NCBI GenBank assembly: GCA_910588255.1
Contig: CAJUOM010000006.1
Span: forward strand, 1 to 45,072
DNA: 45,072 bases
Source of the DNA: an uncultured Alphaproteobacteria bacterium
GTDB taxonomy: Bacteria > Pseudomonadota > Alphaproteobacteria > RUG11792
Reading direction: 5' to 3'
A model generated the notes under the pieces. It was not told the origin of the DNA. It made no database searches and worked only from the letters and a program-made list of their open reading frames with translations. The translations under genes were made by a program, and so were the position numbers. Positions 7,468 through 16,885 of the stretch are shown piece after piece (position 1 is the first letter of the stretch; the number at the start of each line of letters is the position of its first letter).

Positions 7468-8703
7468 TTATATTTTTAATGCAGTAACAGGATCCATTTT
7501 TGAAGCTTTTCTAGCTGGATATATTGTGGCTAATAAGCAAAATACTATCGAAAACAAGACAATATATAAAACTTCCATCCAATCGATTTTAGAAGGTATT
7601 TGAGAAAGAAAATAAATTTCTTCACTAAATAATTCACTATTTGAAAATCTTTCTAAAAACTGTTTAATTCTATCAATGTTTAATGTAACAAGCAGCCCTA
7701 AGAAAACGCCAGTTGCCGTCCCTAAAATTCCTATTGCGGAGCCTATCATAAAAAATATTTTCGAAATAGATTTTCTAGTTAATCCCATTGTGCGAAGTAT
7801 GGCTATATCTTTTGTTTTGCTATTTGTCAACATGGTTAATCCTGAGATGATATTAAATATTGCAACCAATACGATTATACTCAAAATTAAAGTCATCACG
7901 TTTTTTTCAACTGTGACTGCATGAAAAATACTAGCATCTGAATGTTGCCAATCAAGTATTCTTAAGCCACTTCTCAATTTCAATGCCAGTTTTTTAGAAA
8001 TTTTTTGTGAATCATAAACATCAGATAAAAATAACTCTATTTGAGAAACTTTATTTTCGAGATTAAAAAATTCTTGAGCATTTTCCAAAGGTATCAAGAT
8101 TATATTTTTGTCATACTCATTCATCCCGACTTCAAATATGCCTGAAACATAAAAATTCTCTTCTTTCGGAAGTTTACCAAATGGAGTTATTAATCCATCA
8201 GGAATTAGTAGTTTTATGGATTCTCCGATTTTGATATTCAACGATTCTGCTAATCTATTTCCTATAAAAACGTTTTGATTTGAAAAATCTTCTAAAGAAC
8301 CATATTTGATATTATCGAATATCAGATTTTTCTGTCTCAAAGACGATTTTGATAGCCCCTGTATCAGAACACCTCTAGCATTTCCATTAGAAACTAAAAC
8401 AACTTGCTGCTCTATTTGGGGAATTACTTTTATTATATTACTGTCAAAAGATTTTATAAAATTTGATAGTTTTTCATAACCTGAAATCCCCCCTTCTTCT
8501 ATTGAAGAAATCACTATGTGCCCTTTCATTCCAACGATTTTATCTAATAATTCTGATCTAAAACCATTCATAACAGATGTGACAATAATAAGAGTTGCAA
8601 CTCCAAGAGCTATGCCAATAAATGAAAAACAAGTGACAACATATGCAAATCCAGAGCTTTTTCTTGATCTCAAATACCTTCCTGCTATGAATCTTTCTAT
8701 CAT
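7468..8703 (-). CDS. lolC: lipoprotein-releasing ABC transporter permease LolC/LolE, 411 aa
   Basis: The inner-membrane subunit of LolCDE, which extracts outer-membrane lipoproteins and passes them to LolA. The N-terminus FIAGRYLRSRKSSGFAYVV and the first TM (FIGIALGVATLIIVTSVMNGF) are diagnostic. A long periplasmic domain (about 50-260) follows, then three TM segments in the C-terminal FtsX-like domain ending PARKASKMDPVTALKI. Length is typical. Many alphaproteobacteria have a single LolC/E protein, so LolC versus LolE cannot be separated. No lolD ATPase is next to it in this window. Confidence 0.93.
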   Translation of the reverse strand: MIERFIAGRYLRSRKSSGFAYVVTCFSFIGIALGVATLIIVTSVMNGFRSELLDKIVGMKGHIVISSIEEGGISGYEKLSNFIKSFDSNIIKVIPQIEQQVVLVSNGNARGVLIQGLSKSSLRQKNLIFDNIKYGSLEDFSNQNVFIGNRLAESLNIKIGESIKLLIPDGLITPFGKLPKEENFYVSGIFEVGMNEYDKNIILIPLENAQEFFNLENKVSQIELFLSDVYDSQKISKKLALKLRSGLRILDWQHSDASIFHAVTVEKNVMTLILSIIVLVAIFNIISGLTMLTNSKTKDIAILRTMGLTRKSISKIFFMIGSAIGILGTATGVFLGLLVTLNIDRIKQFLERFSNSELFSEEIYFLSQIPSKIDWMEVLYIVLFSIVFCLLATIYPARKASKMDPVTALKI

Positions 8704-8713
8704 AAATTTAGCC

Positions 8714-10021
8714 TTAATAATTTAAACTTTCCTTTATTGATTTCCTGTATTTTAGGAAAATTGGTATACCAACTAATATAAATATTACCAAAACAATTAA
8801 TGAAGATATGACATTTTGTGATAATGTGAAAATACAGAATATTATAGAAAACTCAGATAATATCAATTTTCTGAGTCTCTTTTTCTTCGGATACCAGTTT
8901 TTCAAAAGCCTCATATATGATATGCAACAGATTAAATACACATATATAAACACACTAACCAACATATCTATAAGTTCTGCAAGCCCACCACTATGAAATT
9001 GTTCTAATGCAAGAAAAGGCAATGTACCTAAGGCTGCAATCAATAAAGCAGAATTTGGAGATCCTGATTTGTTAATTTTGCCGAATATCGATGGGAACAA
9101 ACCGTCTTTATAAGCCCCATAGGCTATTTGTCCGCTTGTTAATGTCCACGCATTCAACGTCCCTATGCACACGATCATAGCCATAACAGAAATAGCTATA
9201 TTACTATAATGCCCAAATATCTTTTCCATAACAACAGCATAAGGAGCCGTTGTTCCTTCTAAACTTTCAAATCCAATAACTCCCGTTATTGATATGGTGT
9301 TCATCAAATATATAATCGCGACACAAGATGTCCCTATTATAATAGATCTCGGAATTGTTCTTTTTGGATTTCTAATGCTTTCCGCAGGCGTTGTTGCACA
9401 TTCAACACCAATAAATCCCCAAAAAGTTAATAGCGCTGTTTGGGATATTGTTGTTAAGGTATCTCCATTTGTTACCGCTTCCTTTATTGAAATCTTGAAA
9501 TATAAAGGATCAAAAAACATAAAGAAAACAATAGGAAGGAAAATCAAAGGCAGTATTTTTAATACTGTTAATATAGTTTCAATAAATCCAGAAAACTTCA
9601 TTCCTATGATATTTATAAGCGTGATTGCAAATAAAATCATTATTTCTATTCCAACAATCTGAAAACAATCTAATTTACCGGTTAATATTGTTAAATAACC
9701 TAGAGTTGTCACAAGTAAAACCGAATTACTAGACCAAGATATTATCCAATAAATCCATGCCATGAAAAATCCCGCAACACGCCCAAATGCTTTCGAAACA
9801 TAAACATGAGGTCCGCCATTCTTCGGTAAATGAGACGCCAAATCAGAAAAAACCAATGCCAATGATATTGCACCACTCACAGAAACTATCCATCCCAAAA
9901 GACCTATTGTTTTAAATGGCGCTAATTGAGACGGTAAAACAAATGCTGCAGAACCTAATTGACTTCCTATAACAATTGATACTAGTGCAATAAATCCTAA
10001 TTCCCGATGATTTCTACTCAT
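8714..10021 (-). CDS. APC-superfamily amino-acid permease, 435 aa
   Basis: A 12-TM secondary transporter of the amino acid-polyamine-organocation family. The start IALVSIVIGSQLGSAAFVLP matches TM1 with its unwound substrate-binding GS/A-G motif. FWGFIGVECATTPAESIRNPKRTIPRS is the typical TM6-TM7 region of AdiC/CadB-like exchangers. The substrate cannot be read from sequence; AdiC/CadB-like antiporters and basic amino-acid importers are the nearest families. It plausibly imports host amino acids. Its start region shares a 24-bp near-identical sequence with the start of the NTPase gene upstream. Confidence 0.88.
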   Translation of the reverse strand: MSRNHRELGFIALVSIVIGSQLGSAAFVLPSQLAPFKTIGLLGWIVSVSGAISLALVFSDLASHLPKNGGPHVYVSKAFGRVAGFFMAWIYWIISWSSNSVLLVTTLGYLTILTGKLDCFQIVGIEIMILFAITLINIIGMKFSGFIETILTVLKILPLIFLPIVFFMFFDPLYFKISIKEAVTNGDTLTTISQTALLTFWGFIGVECATTPAESIRNPKRTIPRSIIIGTSCVAIIYLMNTISITGVIGFESLEGTTAPYAVVMEKIFGHYSNIAISVMAMIVCIGTLNAWTLTSGQIAYGAYKDGLFPSIFGKINKSGSPNSALLIAALGTLPFLALEQFHSGGLAELIDMLVSVFIYVYLICCISYMRLLKNWYPKKKRLRKLILSEFSIIFCIFTLSQNVISSLIVLVIFILVGIPIFLKYRKSIKESLNY

Positions 10022-10038
10022 ATATCAACTTTCTTTTG
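10015..10038. repeat. 24-bp direct repeat, copy 1 (translation start of the permease)
   Basis: The plus-strand sequence TACTCATATATCAACTTTCTTTTG covers the ATG (10019-10021) and leader of the permease. It matches 10695-10718 at 23 of 24 positions. On the coding strand it supplies the only purine-rich stretch (AAAGAAAG) before the start. Confidence 0.7.
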
Positions 10039-10086
10039 TATAATCGACATTTACAGTGCTTTGAAATAAGAAAAACAATAAACATT

Positions 10087-10701
10087 CTAACATAGATTTT
10101 CCTTTATAAAATCACTGATTAAATTATCGATATCATTAATAATCTGTTCAAAATTTACTGATGATTTCAAATAAAATAAACCTAAACTTAATGATTTTAA
10201 CTTCTCCACAAACTTTTCATTACTATTGTATAATTCCTCAGAAATTGTCACTATTCCAAGTTTTTTGGAATCAAATAATTCATTTTCTATACATTCTTTA
10301 AAATCTTGACACAATAATTGCATATGAGCAATTTCATCAAGTATTATAATTTCCTCAGTCAAAATAGAATTTTTAATTGCCGGTACTATAAAATTTTTTA
10401 TATTGGAAACATTGACCAGGTATTTTCTAAACCTAATATATTCAGAACTTTCGAATTCTTGCTTATTGCATAAATTAATTTTTGCTAATTCACATGATAA
10501 TGGATAATAATTTCGAGAAGCATAATAATTTGCTTGAAATCCTATCCTTTCCTGTAAATCATTATTTATTTGAGTACAAATTATCCCTCCAATTTTCATT
10601 GATGTTATTAACTTAGATCTAACTAAATTAATAAGAGTACTCTTCCCGCATCTGGGCTCTCCTGTGATTAATATTATATGTTTTTCCATAATATTACTCA
10701 T
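10087..10701 (-). CDS. P-loop NTPase, THEP1-like nucleoside-triphosphatase, 204 aa
   Basis: Walker A is GEPRCGKST (about residues 14-22). The segment MKIGGIICTQI followed by RIGFQ resembles the GGF-T-E...GxRxGF signature of THEP1-type NTPases. IIILDEIAHMQL matches their Walker B (DEIG-MEL). Length is close to the THEP1 family (about 175-200). The biological substrate is unclear for the family, which hydrolyses NTPs in vitro. It begins 3 bp after the M16 peptidase stop, sharing that operon. A second ATG four codons in is also possible. Confidence 0.7.
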   Translation of the reverse strand: MSNIMEKHIILITGEPRCGKSTLINLVRSKLITSMKIGGIICTQINNDLQERIGFQANYYASRNYYPLSCELAKINLCNKQEFESSEYIRFRKYLVNVSNIKNFIVPAIKNSILTEEIIILDEIAHMQLLCQDFKECIENELFDSKKLGIVTISEELYNSNEKFVEKLKSLSLGLFYLKSSVNFEQIINDIDNLISDFIKENLC

Positions 10702-10718
10702 ATATTAACTTTCTTTTG
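10695..10718. repeat. 24-bp direct repeat, copy 2 (M16 stop / NTPase start)
   Basis: This copy includes the last codons and TAA of the M16 peptidase gene and the ATG of the NTPase gene. It differs from the copy at 10015 by one base. Confidence 0.7.
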
Positions 10719-12042
10719 GATGACTATAAATTTTCAATACCAAATTGTCTTTTGTAAATATCTTTTCTGCAATTGATTTTACATCTTCAAACTTTATACT
10801 GTTTATTAAACTTTTTATATTCCTTACCTCATCTAAATTATATCCATTAACTATATATGTCAATATCATCATTCCCATATTCTGAGGATTATCATTCAAT
10901 ATTTCAATTTGGTCTAATAACTTTTTCTTTTCAATTTCAAATAATTCTTCAGTAAGATATTTTGAAACATACTTATATACCACCGCTAAAACTTCAGACT
11001 CTACAATATCCTTTTTTTGATTCTCACGAAATACTGTTGAAATGTTTATCCTACCTTTATCGAAAGTTCTTATATCCAAATAAGAATCTATCGTATAAGA
11101 AATCTTCTTTTTATCAACGATCTCTTGATATAAAATAGAACTTTCTCCTGAAGCTAAAATGCTCCCTACTATTTCGAGTATAGCTAACTTCTTTACATTA
11201 TCGAAATATTTTCTGTCTATTTTATATATGAAATTCAAATCATGTGTCGAAATCTGAGGTGATTCATGTTCGATTGTGTGCCTCAAACCAGTATTAACAG
11301 GATCTATAACTCTTTCTCTATTTTGATCTTTTCCTTTTTTTATATTTCCGAAATATTTCTTCACCTTTTCCACTGCTTCATCAATTGTTATATCTCCAAC
11401 TAACAAAACAAAAGCGTTATTTGGTTTGTAATATTTTTTATAATGTTGTCTCACTACTTTTTGATCGCAAGATTTTATTTGATCAAGATAACCTATCACA
11501 GGATAGGAATAATTGGAAAACAGATACATGGTTTTCCAAGCAGCCTCTTCCATAAAGTTCGTTCTCGGATCTGATTCTGTTCTCATTTTCCGTTCTTCAA
11601 TAACAACTTCTTTTTCTTTTGCCAAATCTTTAGAATCGATTCTTAAATTTTTCATTCTGTCAGCTTCTATTTTCAAGTTATTATCAATAATATCTTTTGA
11701 AAATAAATGAACATAAAACGTGACATCATGACCTGTGAACGCATTGGAATATTTGTTATTAACAAATATCGTTTTTTTCAAATCATCACCACTTAAATTA
11801 CGCGTTCCTTTAAACATCATATGTTCAAGAATATGAGAAACGCCAACAATGTTTCTCGGATCATCTCCAGAACCAACATAATACCCTACCCCGCCAAATA
11901 TTACTCCGTTACTTTTTAAATTTACCACAATAATTTTTAAACCGTTATCTAATGTTCTTTCTTGTATATCTATATCACTAGCTCTTGAAAATGAACCCAT
12001 AGTACACACAATCAGAAATGCTATAAATTTTGTAATTCTCAT
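10705..12042 (-). CDS. M16-family zinc peptidase, catalytic subunit, 445 aa
   Basis: A pitrilysin/insulinase-type metallopeptidase with an N-terminal signal peptide (cleavage near SRA-S), hence periplasmic or exported. The inverted zinc motif H70-x-x-E73-H74 (SHILEHMMFKGT) is intact, and the third ligand region EKEVVIEERKMRTESDP follows about 75 residues later. The C-terminal half is the second M16 domain. It forms a pair with the upstream gene, which lacks the zinc motif, the usual heterodimer in alphaproteobacteria (PqqF/processing-peptidase relatives). The genes overlap by 4 bp (ATGA). Confidence 0.93.
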   Translation of the reverse strand: MRITKFIAFLIVCTMGSFSRASDIDIQERTLDNGLKIIVVNLKSNGVIFGGVGYYVGSGDDPRNIVGVSHILEHMMFKGTRNLSGDDLKKTIFVNNKYSNAFTGHDVTFYVHLFSKDIIDNNLKIEADRMKNLRIDSKDLAKEKEVVIEERKMRTESDPRTNFMEEAAWKTMYLFSNYSYPVIGYLDQIKSCDQKVVRQHYKKYYKPNNAFVLLVGDITIDEAVEKVKKYFGNIKKGKDQNRERVIDPVNTGLRHTIEHESPQISTHDLNFIYKIDRKYFDNVKKLAILEIVGSILASGESSILYQEIVDKKKISYTIDSYLDIRTFDKGRINISTVFRENQKKDIVESEVLAVVYKYVSKYLTEELFEIEKKKLLDQIEILNDNPQNMGMMILTYIVNGYNLDEVRNIKSLINSIKFEDVKSIAEKIFTKDNLVLKIYSHPKES

Positions 12043-13406
12043 TTTCTATCTCCTTTCGATATAGATTTTCCACAATCTACAAACATTAAATTATTAGGAT
12101 TAAAAATCTTCTTTATAACCTTATTAACTTCATTTAAGGACAAATTTTTATAATTATTTAAGGTTTTATTCACTTCATTTATATCTGTTATTTCCATATT
12201 ACGAATTTTCAAAATAAAATTCAGAATTGATGAATTGGAATCGAAAATATTTTGTGAAAACTTTTTTGCTATCACTGAATTTAATTCCTCTTGAGTTATA
12301 CCATTTTCATATATTTCCTCACATTCTGCTCTGATCATTTTTATCACTTTTTCAACGTTTTTAGGTCTAGTATCTGAATTTCCTAAAACATATGAACAAA
12401 TATCATAACTATTAAGATTTGATTGAATTCTATAAACTAAACCACTCTTGTCTCTTAGTGTTTTTGAAAGCCTTGAAATAAGTCCCACCTCTCCAAATAT
12501 ACTATTTGCAACGGATGCTGCAAAATAATCATTCGAATTCTTATTAATTCCAGGAAGCGAAAAAAGCACAGAAGATTGTGGATTATCTAATTCAACGTGA
12601 TACGATCCAGGTTTTATATCAAGAACATGTTGTTCTGCTTTATGAAAATCATTTTTTTTAATTTTCAAATAATTAAGTATTTTTGAAAAACCGTTTTGTA
12701 TTTTTGTATCTGTTAAATTTGAAACAATTGTTATTTCTGCATTCTTGCTTGTAAACATTTGTCCATAGCATTTCAAAACATCATCTTTTGTATAAGTTGG
12801 TAATTTCTTTAACACTGCGGAATATGAAGATCTATATGGATGATCAGAATCAAAAAGAATTTCATTTAATTTTTCAGATGCTTTATTGCTTGGAGAGAAT
12901 AAGGCTTGTTTGATAGAAACCATAATGTTCTGTTTAGTTATTTCCAATTTTTCATTATCAAAATGAGATTTTGTTAATATATCACAAAGAATACCTATAG
13001 TAATATCAAAATATTTTACAAGACAAGAACAGTTTAGAATCAAATCATCCTTTGTATAATCTAACTTGATATTGATTGAGTTGTCTGTTAATAATTTCTT
13101 TAGATCTATACTCCTATACTTCCCAGCACCTTCCAAAATTGTATTTAAAGTCAAATCCAATAAACCCGGAGTTTTGTGAAAAGATCGTTCTCCTTCATTC
13201 TTGAACACAATACTGAAACATACTAAATCAGATTCGGTTTTTATATTCCATACAGATATATCTTCAGCATTTAATAATTTTATGTTCAAAGGAACCTGTC
13301 TCAACTCAATATTATTATCAAGTTTCAATTTTCCGGAATTATAATAAATAACACTTCCGGCAATTAACGATACCAATAATGATATTATCTTTAAACTTTT
13401 TTTCAT
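12039..13406 (-). CDS. M16-family peptidase-like protein, non-catalytic partner, 455 aa
   Basis: Same fold and size as the neighbouring M16 peptidase, but the zinc motif region reads SFHKTPGLLDLTLNTIL, so HxxEH is absent and the subunit should be structural or substrate-binding. An N-terminal hydrophobic anchor (ISLLVSLIAGSVIYY) indicates export. The C-terminal domain retains the Arg/Tyr region (RLSKTLRDKSGLVYRI) that helps bind substrate in M16 dimers. It overlaps tatD upstream by 4 bp and the catalytic subunit downstream by 4 bp, giving 1:1 translation coupling. Confidence 0.9.
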   Translation of the reverse strand: MKKSLKIISLLVSLIAGSVIYYNSGKLKLDNNIELRQVPLNIKLLNAEDISVWNIKTESDLVCFSIVFKNEGERSFHKTPGLLDLTLNTILEGAGKYRSIDLKKLLTDNSINIKLDYTKDDLILNCSCLVKYFDITIGILCDILTKSHFDNEKLEITKQNIMVSIKQALFSPSNKASEKLNEILFDSDHPYRSSYSAVLKKLPTYTKDDVLKCYGQMFTSKNAEITIVSNLTDTKIQNGFSKILNYLKIKKNDFHKAEQHVLDIKPGSYHVELDNPQSSVLFSLPGINKNSNDYFAASVANSIFGEVGLISRLSKTLRDKSGLVYRIQSNLNSYDICSYVLGNSDTRPKNVEKVIKMIRAECEEIYENGITQEELNSVIAKKFSQNIFDSNSSILNFILKIRNMEITDINEVNKTLNNYKNLSLNEVNKVIKKIFNPNNLMFVDCGKSISKGDRK

Positions 13407-14182
13407 TTTTTCATCTCCATAAAAGTTTTTGCTTTTGAAAATAATTGGAAAAAATTCTGAGTTGTTATTTCTGAAATTTCCAAAATTGTCGTTTGTCTGA
13501 TTTCAGCAATACATTCTGCAACTAAACTAACAAATGCAGGCTCATTTGGTTTTCCCCTATAAGGAACGGGCGTTAAATATGGACAATCTGTCTCTATCAA
13601 GAATCTATCATTTGGAACATATTTTGCAACGTCTCTCAAATCCTCTGATTTTTTAAATGAAATTATTCCTGAAAATGAAATATAAAACCCTAAATCCAAT
13701 ATCCTTTTTGCATTTTCCAAGTTATCGGTATAGCAATGAAAAACTGCAGACTTTATAGGATATTCTGCTATTATATCGAATATATCATCAAAACACTCTC
13801 TGGAATGAAATATATAAGGCAGATCTGTTTTATTTGATAGCGAAAGCATATCTTGAAATAACTTCAACTGAGATTCTTTAGGAAATTCATCCAAATAGTG
13901 ATAATCCAAACCAACCTCCCCTATTCCTATCACTTTTTCCATTTTTGACATTTCTGCCATCTCATTTAAGTCATAATTATCATCAAAATGCGATGGGTGA
14001 ATTCCAATTGATGCAAAAACATTCTCATACTTATTTGCAATTTCAATATTTTCTACCACATCTGAAGCATTTGTGGAAATCGTAACAATATGACTAATAT
14101 CCGCTAGTTTTGCTAATCTTAGTTTTTCATCAAGATTATTTTTTATTTCTGGATAAGACAAGTGAGCATGAGAATCTATCAT
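13403..14182 (-). CDS. tatD: TatD-family metal-dependent DNase, 259 aa
   Basis: A TIM-barrel metallohydrolase with 3'-5' DNase activity in characterised homologues. Metal ligands are visible: H-x-H at the N-terminus (MIDSHAHLSY), Glu in IGEVGLDYHY, His in YIFHSRE, His in AVFHCYTDN, and Asp in LIETDCPYL. Length matches the family. It starts four bases after the lon stop and overlaps the M16 partner. The gene order lon-tatD-M16-M16 implies one long leftward transcript. Confidence 0.93.
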   Translation of the reverse strand: MIDSHAHLSYPEIKNNLDEKLRLAKLADISHIVTISTNASDVVENIEIANKYENVFASIGIHPSHFDDNYDLNEMAEMSKMEKVIGIGEVGLDYHYLDEFPKESQLKLFQDMLSLSNKTDLPYIFHSRECFDDIFDIIAEYPIKSAVFHCYTDNLENAKRILDLGFYISFSGIISFKKSEDLRDVAKYVPNDRFLIETDCPYLTPVPYRGKPNEPAFVSLVAECIAEIRQTTILEISEITTQNFFQLFSKAKTFMEMKK

Positions 14183-14186
14183 ATTT

Positions 14187-16499
14187 TTAATCCTTAATGA
14201 AAATGTCGTTCAATATTTCGTCAACATGTTTTACACATTTTATAGCTATTTCATTTTTAATAACTTGTGGTAATTCAGAAATATCTTTCTCGTTCTCTTT
14301 TGGAATAAACACTTTCTTTATGCCATTTCTTCTGGCTGCAAGTAATTTTTCCTTCAATCCGCCAATAGCAAGAACATTCCCAATCAAAGTTATTTCTCCG
14401 GTCATTGCTATATCTGTTTTTACTTTTCTATTTGTAAAAGCAGAAACTATAGAACTACAAATAGTCACTCCCGCTGATGGCCCATCCTTTGGAATAGCTC
14501 CTTCAGGAACATGAACATGGATATCTGTTTTTGAAAATTCTTCAGGATCAATTTTAAAATCTTTTGCTCTTGATTTCACATAGCTGAGAGCCGCTTTTAT
14601 AGACTCTTGCATAACTTCTCCCAACTTTCCTGTGGAAATTATATTTCCTGTTCCTGGGATAAGTAATGTCTCAATTTCTAAAACATCACCACCAGCAGAA
14701 GTCCATGCCAAACCTGTTACTACTCCAACTTCTGGTTTTTCTCTAATTTCGGATTTTGAATATTTTTCTATGCCCAAGAAGCTAGATAAATTAGAGCTAT
14801 TTATATCTACTGATCTTGAAGAATCTGTAACCAACCTTCTGACTGATTTTCTACAAATCTTGGATATCTCACGTTCTAAATTCCTAACCCCAGATTCCAT
14901 AGTATAATTCTTTATTATCTTATTTATTACAGAATCATCAAATTTCAATTCTTCTTTTTTTAACCCATTTAATTCCATTTGTTTTGGGATTATATGGATT
15001 TTTGCAATATTCAGCTTTTCTTCTTCTGTATAACCTGAAAGTTCTATGACTTCCATACGATCCAACAAAGCATGAGGAATATCAAGACTATTTGCAGTTG
15101 TTATGAATGTAGTCTCTGATAAATCATATGGTACTTCTATATAGTGATCAACAAACGCTTGATTTTGCTCAGGATCCAGAACTTCCAGAAGTGCAGAAGC
15201 AGGATCTCCTCGCCAATCAGATCCAAGTTTGTCTATTTCATCAAGCATAACTAGCGGATTCTTAGTTTTCGCTTTTTTCAAGCCTTGTATGATTTTTCCA
15301 GGCATTGCTCCAATATATGTTCTTCTGTGTCCTCTTATTTCAGATTCATCATTAATTCCACCCAAAGCTATTCTTACAAAAGACTTTTTTGTAGCTTCTG
15401 CCATAGCTTTTCCAAGAGATGTTTTCCCAACACCTGGAGGCCCAACAAAGCACATTATCTGGGCTTTCATTTTTTTTACTCTTTTTTGAACTGCAATATA
15501 TTCGAGTATTCTTTCTTTAATTTTTTCTAAACCATAATGACTTCTATTAAGAATCTCTTCAGCTTCAGTCATTGAAGATTCTTCCCTTGAAGACGTCCAT
15601 GGAAGAGTAATCAACCAATCTACATAAGTTCTTATGATACCACTTTCCTGAGACATCGGAGGCATATTTCTGAGTTTTTTTAATTCTCCTAGGGCTTTCT
15701 CCTTTGCTTCAGAAGACATTTCAGATTTTTTCACTTTATGTTCAAGAGCTTTTACTTCTTGAGTAATATCATCCAGATCTCCAAGCTCTTTATATATCGC
15801 TTTTAATTGTTCATTCAAATAATACTCTTTTTGGTTTTTCTCGACTTGTTTCTTTACTCTGTTTTTTATCTTTTTTTCAACAGAAACCAACTCTGTTTTT
15901 TCTTCCATCAAATAAATCAATCTTTCCAGTCTATCTTCAATAGAAATCATTTCTAATATTTCTTGTCGTTCACTTATTTTTAAAGGCAGATAAGAAGCAA
16001 TAGTATCACATAATTTTGAGCAATCTTCAATTGAAGCAACAGAAGACAGAATATCCAAAGGCAATTTTTTATTTTGTTTAAAGAAAGTTTCAAAATTAGA
16101 TAGAAGTGCTAATCTCAAAGCATCCAACTTTTTTTTACTATTTTTCGGAACCTTTGCTTCAACAGCTTCTGCAATCATCATGGAATCTTCATCTATTATT
16201 TTCCCGATTTTTGCTCTATATAATCCATCTGCAAGTATTTTCACTGTTCCATCTGTCAGCTTTATCATCTGGTCTATATGACATACCGTACCGAATTTAT
16301 AGAGATCATCAGGAGTAACAAAATCTAAACCAGGATCTTTTTGTGTGACAAATATAACTTGCTTATCTTGTTCAATAGCTGTTTCTATAGCTTTTATTGA
16401 TTTTTGACGACCTATAAAAAGTGGTATTACAAATTCTGGAAAAACAACATTTTCTCTTAATGCGACTAAAGGAAATTGATTTTTTGAGTTTTTCAACAT
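14187..16499 (-). CDS. lon: ATP-dependent protease Lon (La), 770 aa
   Basis: The cytosolic quality-control serine protease. The N-terminal substrate domain begins FPLVALRENVVFPEFVIPLF; the AAA+ module has Walker A GPPGVGKTS (353-361) and LDEIDKLGSDWRGDP. The protease domain carries the Ser-Lys dyad (KDGPSAGVTI with Ser about 679, and GGLKEKLLAARR with Lys about 722). Length is normal. There is no Shine-Dalgarno before the ATG. Instead a TATAAT lies 7 bp upstream, so the mRNA may be leaderless. It is preceded by a large intergenic region with DnaA boxes. Confidence 0.97.
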   Translation of the reverse strand: MLKNSKNQFPLVALRENVVFPEFVIPLFIGRQKSIKAIETAIEQDKQVIFVTQKDPGLDFVTPDDLYKFGTVCHIDQMIKLTDGTVKILADGLYRAKIGKIIDEDSMMIAEAVEAKVPKNSKKKLDALRLALLSNFETFFKQNKKLPLDILSSVASIEDCSKLCDTIASYLPLKISERQEILEMISIEDRLERLIYLMEEKTELVSVEKKIKNRVKKQVEKNQKEYYLNEQLKAIYKELGDLDDITQEVKALEHKVKKSEMSSEAKEKALGELKKLRNMPPMSQESGIIRTYVDWLITLPWTSSREESSMTEAEEILNRSHYGLEKIKERILEYIAVQKRVKKMKAQIMCFVGPPGVGKTSLGKAMAEATKKSFVRIALGGINDESEIRGHRRTYIGAMPGKIIQGLKKAKTKNPLVMLDEIDKLGSDWRGDPASALLEVLDPEQNQAFVDHYIEVPYDLSETTFITTANSLDIPHALLDRMEVIELSGYTEEEKLNIAKIHIIPKQMELNGLKKEELKFDDSVINKIIKNYTMESGVRNLEREISKICRKSVRRLVTDSSRSVDINSSNLSSFLGIEKYSKSEIREKPEVGVVTGLAWTSAGGDVLEIETLLIPGTGNIISTGKLGEVMQESIKAALSYVKSRAKDFKIDPEEFSKTDIHVHVPEGAIPKDGPSAGVTICSSIVSAFTNRKVKTDIAMTGEITLIGNVLAIGGLKEKLLAARRNGIKKVFIPKENEKDISELPQVIKNEIAIKCVKHVDEILNDIFIKD

Positions 16500-16506
16500 C
16501 TAAAAT

Positions 16507-16512
16507 ATTATA
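16507..16512 (-). promoter_or_regulatory. -10 box of lon, giving a leaderless or near-leaderless mRNA
   Basis: TATAAT on the minus strand ends 7 bases before the lon ATG. Transcription would start at about the first codon. A matching -35 at 17 bp is poor (AAATCT), so this remains a proposal. Confidence 0.4.
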
Positions 16513-16622
16513 AGCAAAGTCTGATAATCAGATTTTATATTAATATATCCGATTTGTCCAGTTTTACTAAATATTTTCAGATTACGGAGATTTAAAGCAA
16601 AAATTTTGTTGTTAACAAAAAA

Positions 16623-16643
16623 TGTGGATAAGTTTGTGTATAA
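16623..16643 (-). promoter_or_regulatory. paired DnaA boxes
   Basis: The minus strand contains TTATACACA (16635-16643) and TTATCCACA (16623-16631), both perfect matches to TTATNCACA, in the same orientation with a 3-bp gap. Confidence 0.6.
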
Positions 16644-16808
16644 CTAAAAATTGAAAATTTTTTCAGGTGTAAATCCATATTTTATTCTTAATTGTTCAAT
16701 TTTTGAGCACATCTCAAAGAGCTGAAAAACCAATGTCAATAAGAAAATTTTTAAAAATTAAAAAATTTTTTGAAGAGATTCTTCCAATTAATCAAGTTTA
16801 AGAAATAT

Positions 16809-16817
16809 TGTGCATAA
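16809..16817 (-). promoter_or_regulatory. third DnaA box
   Basis: TTATGCACA on the minus strand is a perfect TTATNCACA match, in the same orientation as the pair about 170 bp away and next to a very AT-rich stretch. Confidence 0.5.
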
Positions 16818-16885
16818 TTTTTGAAGAATTTTAAAGTTTTGTGTCATAATTTTCAAAATTTTATCTTTTCATACAAAATATTCCA

